42,939 nucleotides of DNA from contig DTSE01000044.1 of the NCBI GenBank assembly GCA_012965515.1, forward strand, positions 1-42,939, read 5' to 3'. This DNA is from Candidatus Melainabacteria bacterium (GTDB lineage: Bacteria > Cyanobacteriota > Vampirovibrionia > Obscuribacterales > Obscuribacteraceae). The notes below the pieces were generated by a model. It was not told the DNA's origin, searched no databases, and worked only from the letters and a program-made list of their open reading frames with translations. Both the position numbers and the translations under genes were made by a program. Below, piece by piece: positions 42,706-42,939 of the stretch; the first letter of the stretch is position 1, and every line of letters begins with the position of its first letter.

Positions 42706-42939
42706 ATGGCACCATCACTCGTCCACGTCTCAGATATTCACTTCGGCTCCGGCGAATCGCACGGACGAGTGAATCCTGTCACGGGCTTGAATATCCGCTT
42801 TGAAGACTTTGTCGAAGCACTCTCGAAAGTGGTCGATCACGCCATCGAACACAAGGTCGATGTATTCCTGTTTTCCGGTGACGCCTATCGCAATGCCTCG
42901 CCCGAGCCGGTTTATCAAAAGATGTTTGCCCGGCAATTG
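42706..42939 (+). CDS. SbcD/Mre11-like metallophosphoesterase, 3' end outside window
   Basis: The open frame runs from ATG 42706 to the window edge (78 codons). It starts MAPSLVHVSDIHFGSGESHG, the first calcineurin-type metal motif (Asp-x-His), and continues to VDVFLFSGDAYRNASPEPVY, the second (GDAY/N). This pair and its spacing are typical of DNA repair exonucleases of the SbcD/Mre11 group, which process hairpins and ends with an SbcC/Rad50 partner. Only the N-terminal part is visible, so the exact subgroup is uncertain. No good ribosome site is seen before the ATG. Confidence 0.85.
   Translation, partial: MAPSLVHVSDIHFGSGESHGRVNPVTGLNIRFEDFVEALSKVVDHAIEHKVDVFLFSGDAYRNASPEPVYQKMFARQL

Overview
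The window is bacterial chromosome of moderate GC with tightly packed genes on both strands and no rRNA, tRNA, insertion sequence, integrase or CRISPR array that I can see. The gene mix is a coenzyme-B12-dependent (class II) ribonucleotide reductase, a thioredoxin-reductase-like ferredoxin-NADP reductase, a ComEC-type DNA channel, many large secreted or low-complexity proteins without clear families, and a TIGR03032-type protein with a sulfotransferase and a glycosyltransferase. This suggests an environmental bacterium. My best guess is the non-photosynthetic Cyanobacteriota (Melainabacteria/Vampirovibrionia, Obscuribacter-like). That is an inference from overall style, not a proof.

Layout. 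1-2.6 kb: a partial TonB-C-like protein, a small lipoprotein, an EF-hand protein and a highly charged protein. 2.9-5.4 kb: a histidine kinase/response regulator pair. 5.5-12.7 kb: secreted or accessory proteins (a signal-peptide protein, a charged protein, ComEC without its nuclease domain, an NTR-like exported protein, a 951-residue protein with YGGDV repeats). 13.0-15.8 kb: deoxynucleotide supply, with dcd and a class II RNR gene (nrdJ) that has a proper promoter, RBS and start, but whose first codons are out of frame with the body. 16.2-18.3 kb: divergent ferredoxin-NADP reductase and aldo/keto reductase. 18.4-22.7 kb: a His/Asp-rich membrane protein, a coiled-coil protein, an orphan hutI and a PD-(D/E)XK nuclease-like protein. 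23.2-24.7 kb: xseA-xseB (exonuclease VII). 24.7-28.3 kb: a heavy-metal RND pump without adaptor or outer-membrane genes, plus a small exported protein. 28.8-30.7 kb: a TadG-like secreted protein.

30.8-34.3 kb is an overlapping four-gene operon: ABC ATPase, permease with a GldG-like extracytoplasmic domain, ConA-like secreted protein, and a lipoprotein with a HEKGH zinc-protease motif. 34.3-38.3 kb: an exported protein, rplI, a GNAT acetyltransferase and an RlmD-type rRNA methyltransferase. 38.5-39.4 kb: a CDF cation exporter. 39.5-42.4 kb: an operon of a GT2-like protein lacking the DxD motif, a TIGR03032-type protein and a sulfotransferase. The right edge holds the start of an SbcD/Mre11-like phosphoesterase.

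The strongest candidates for something undescribed are the ABC/metalloprotease operon, the GT2-like/TIGR03032/sulfotransferase operon, the broken nrdJ 5' end beneath NrdR-like boxes, and a near-perfect 32-bp AT-rich palindrome upstream of rplI.
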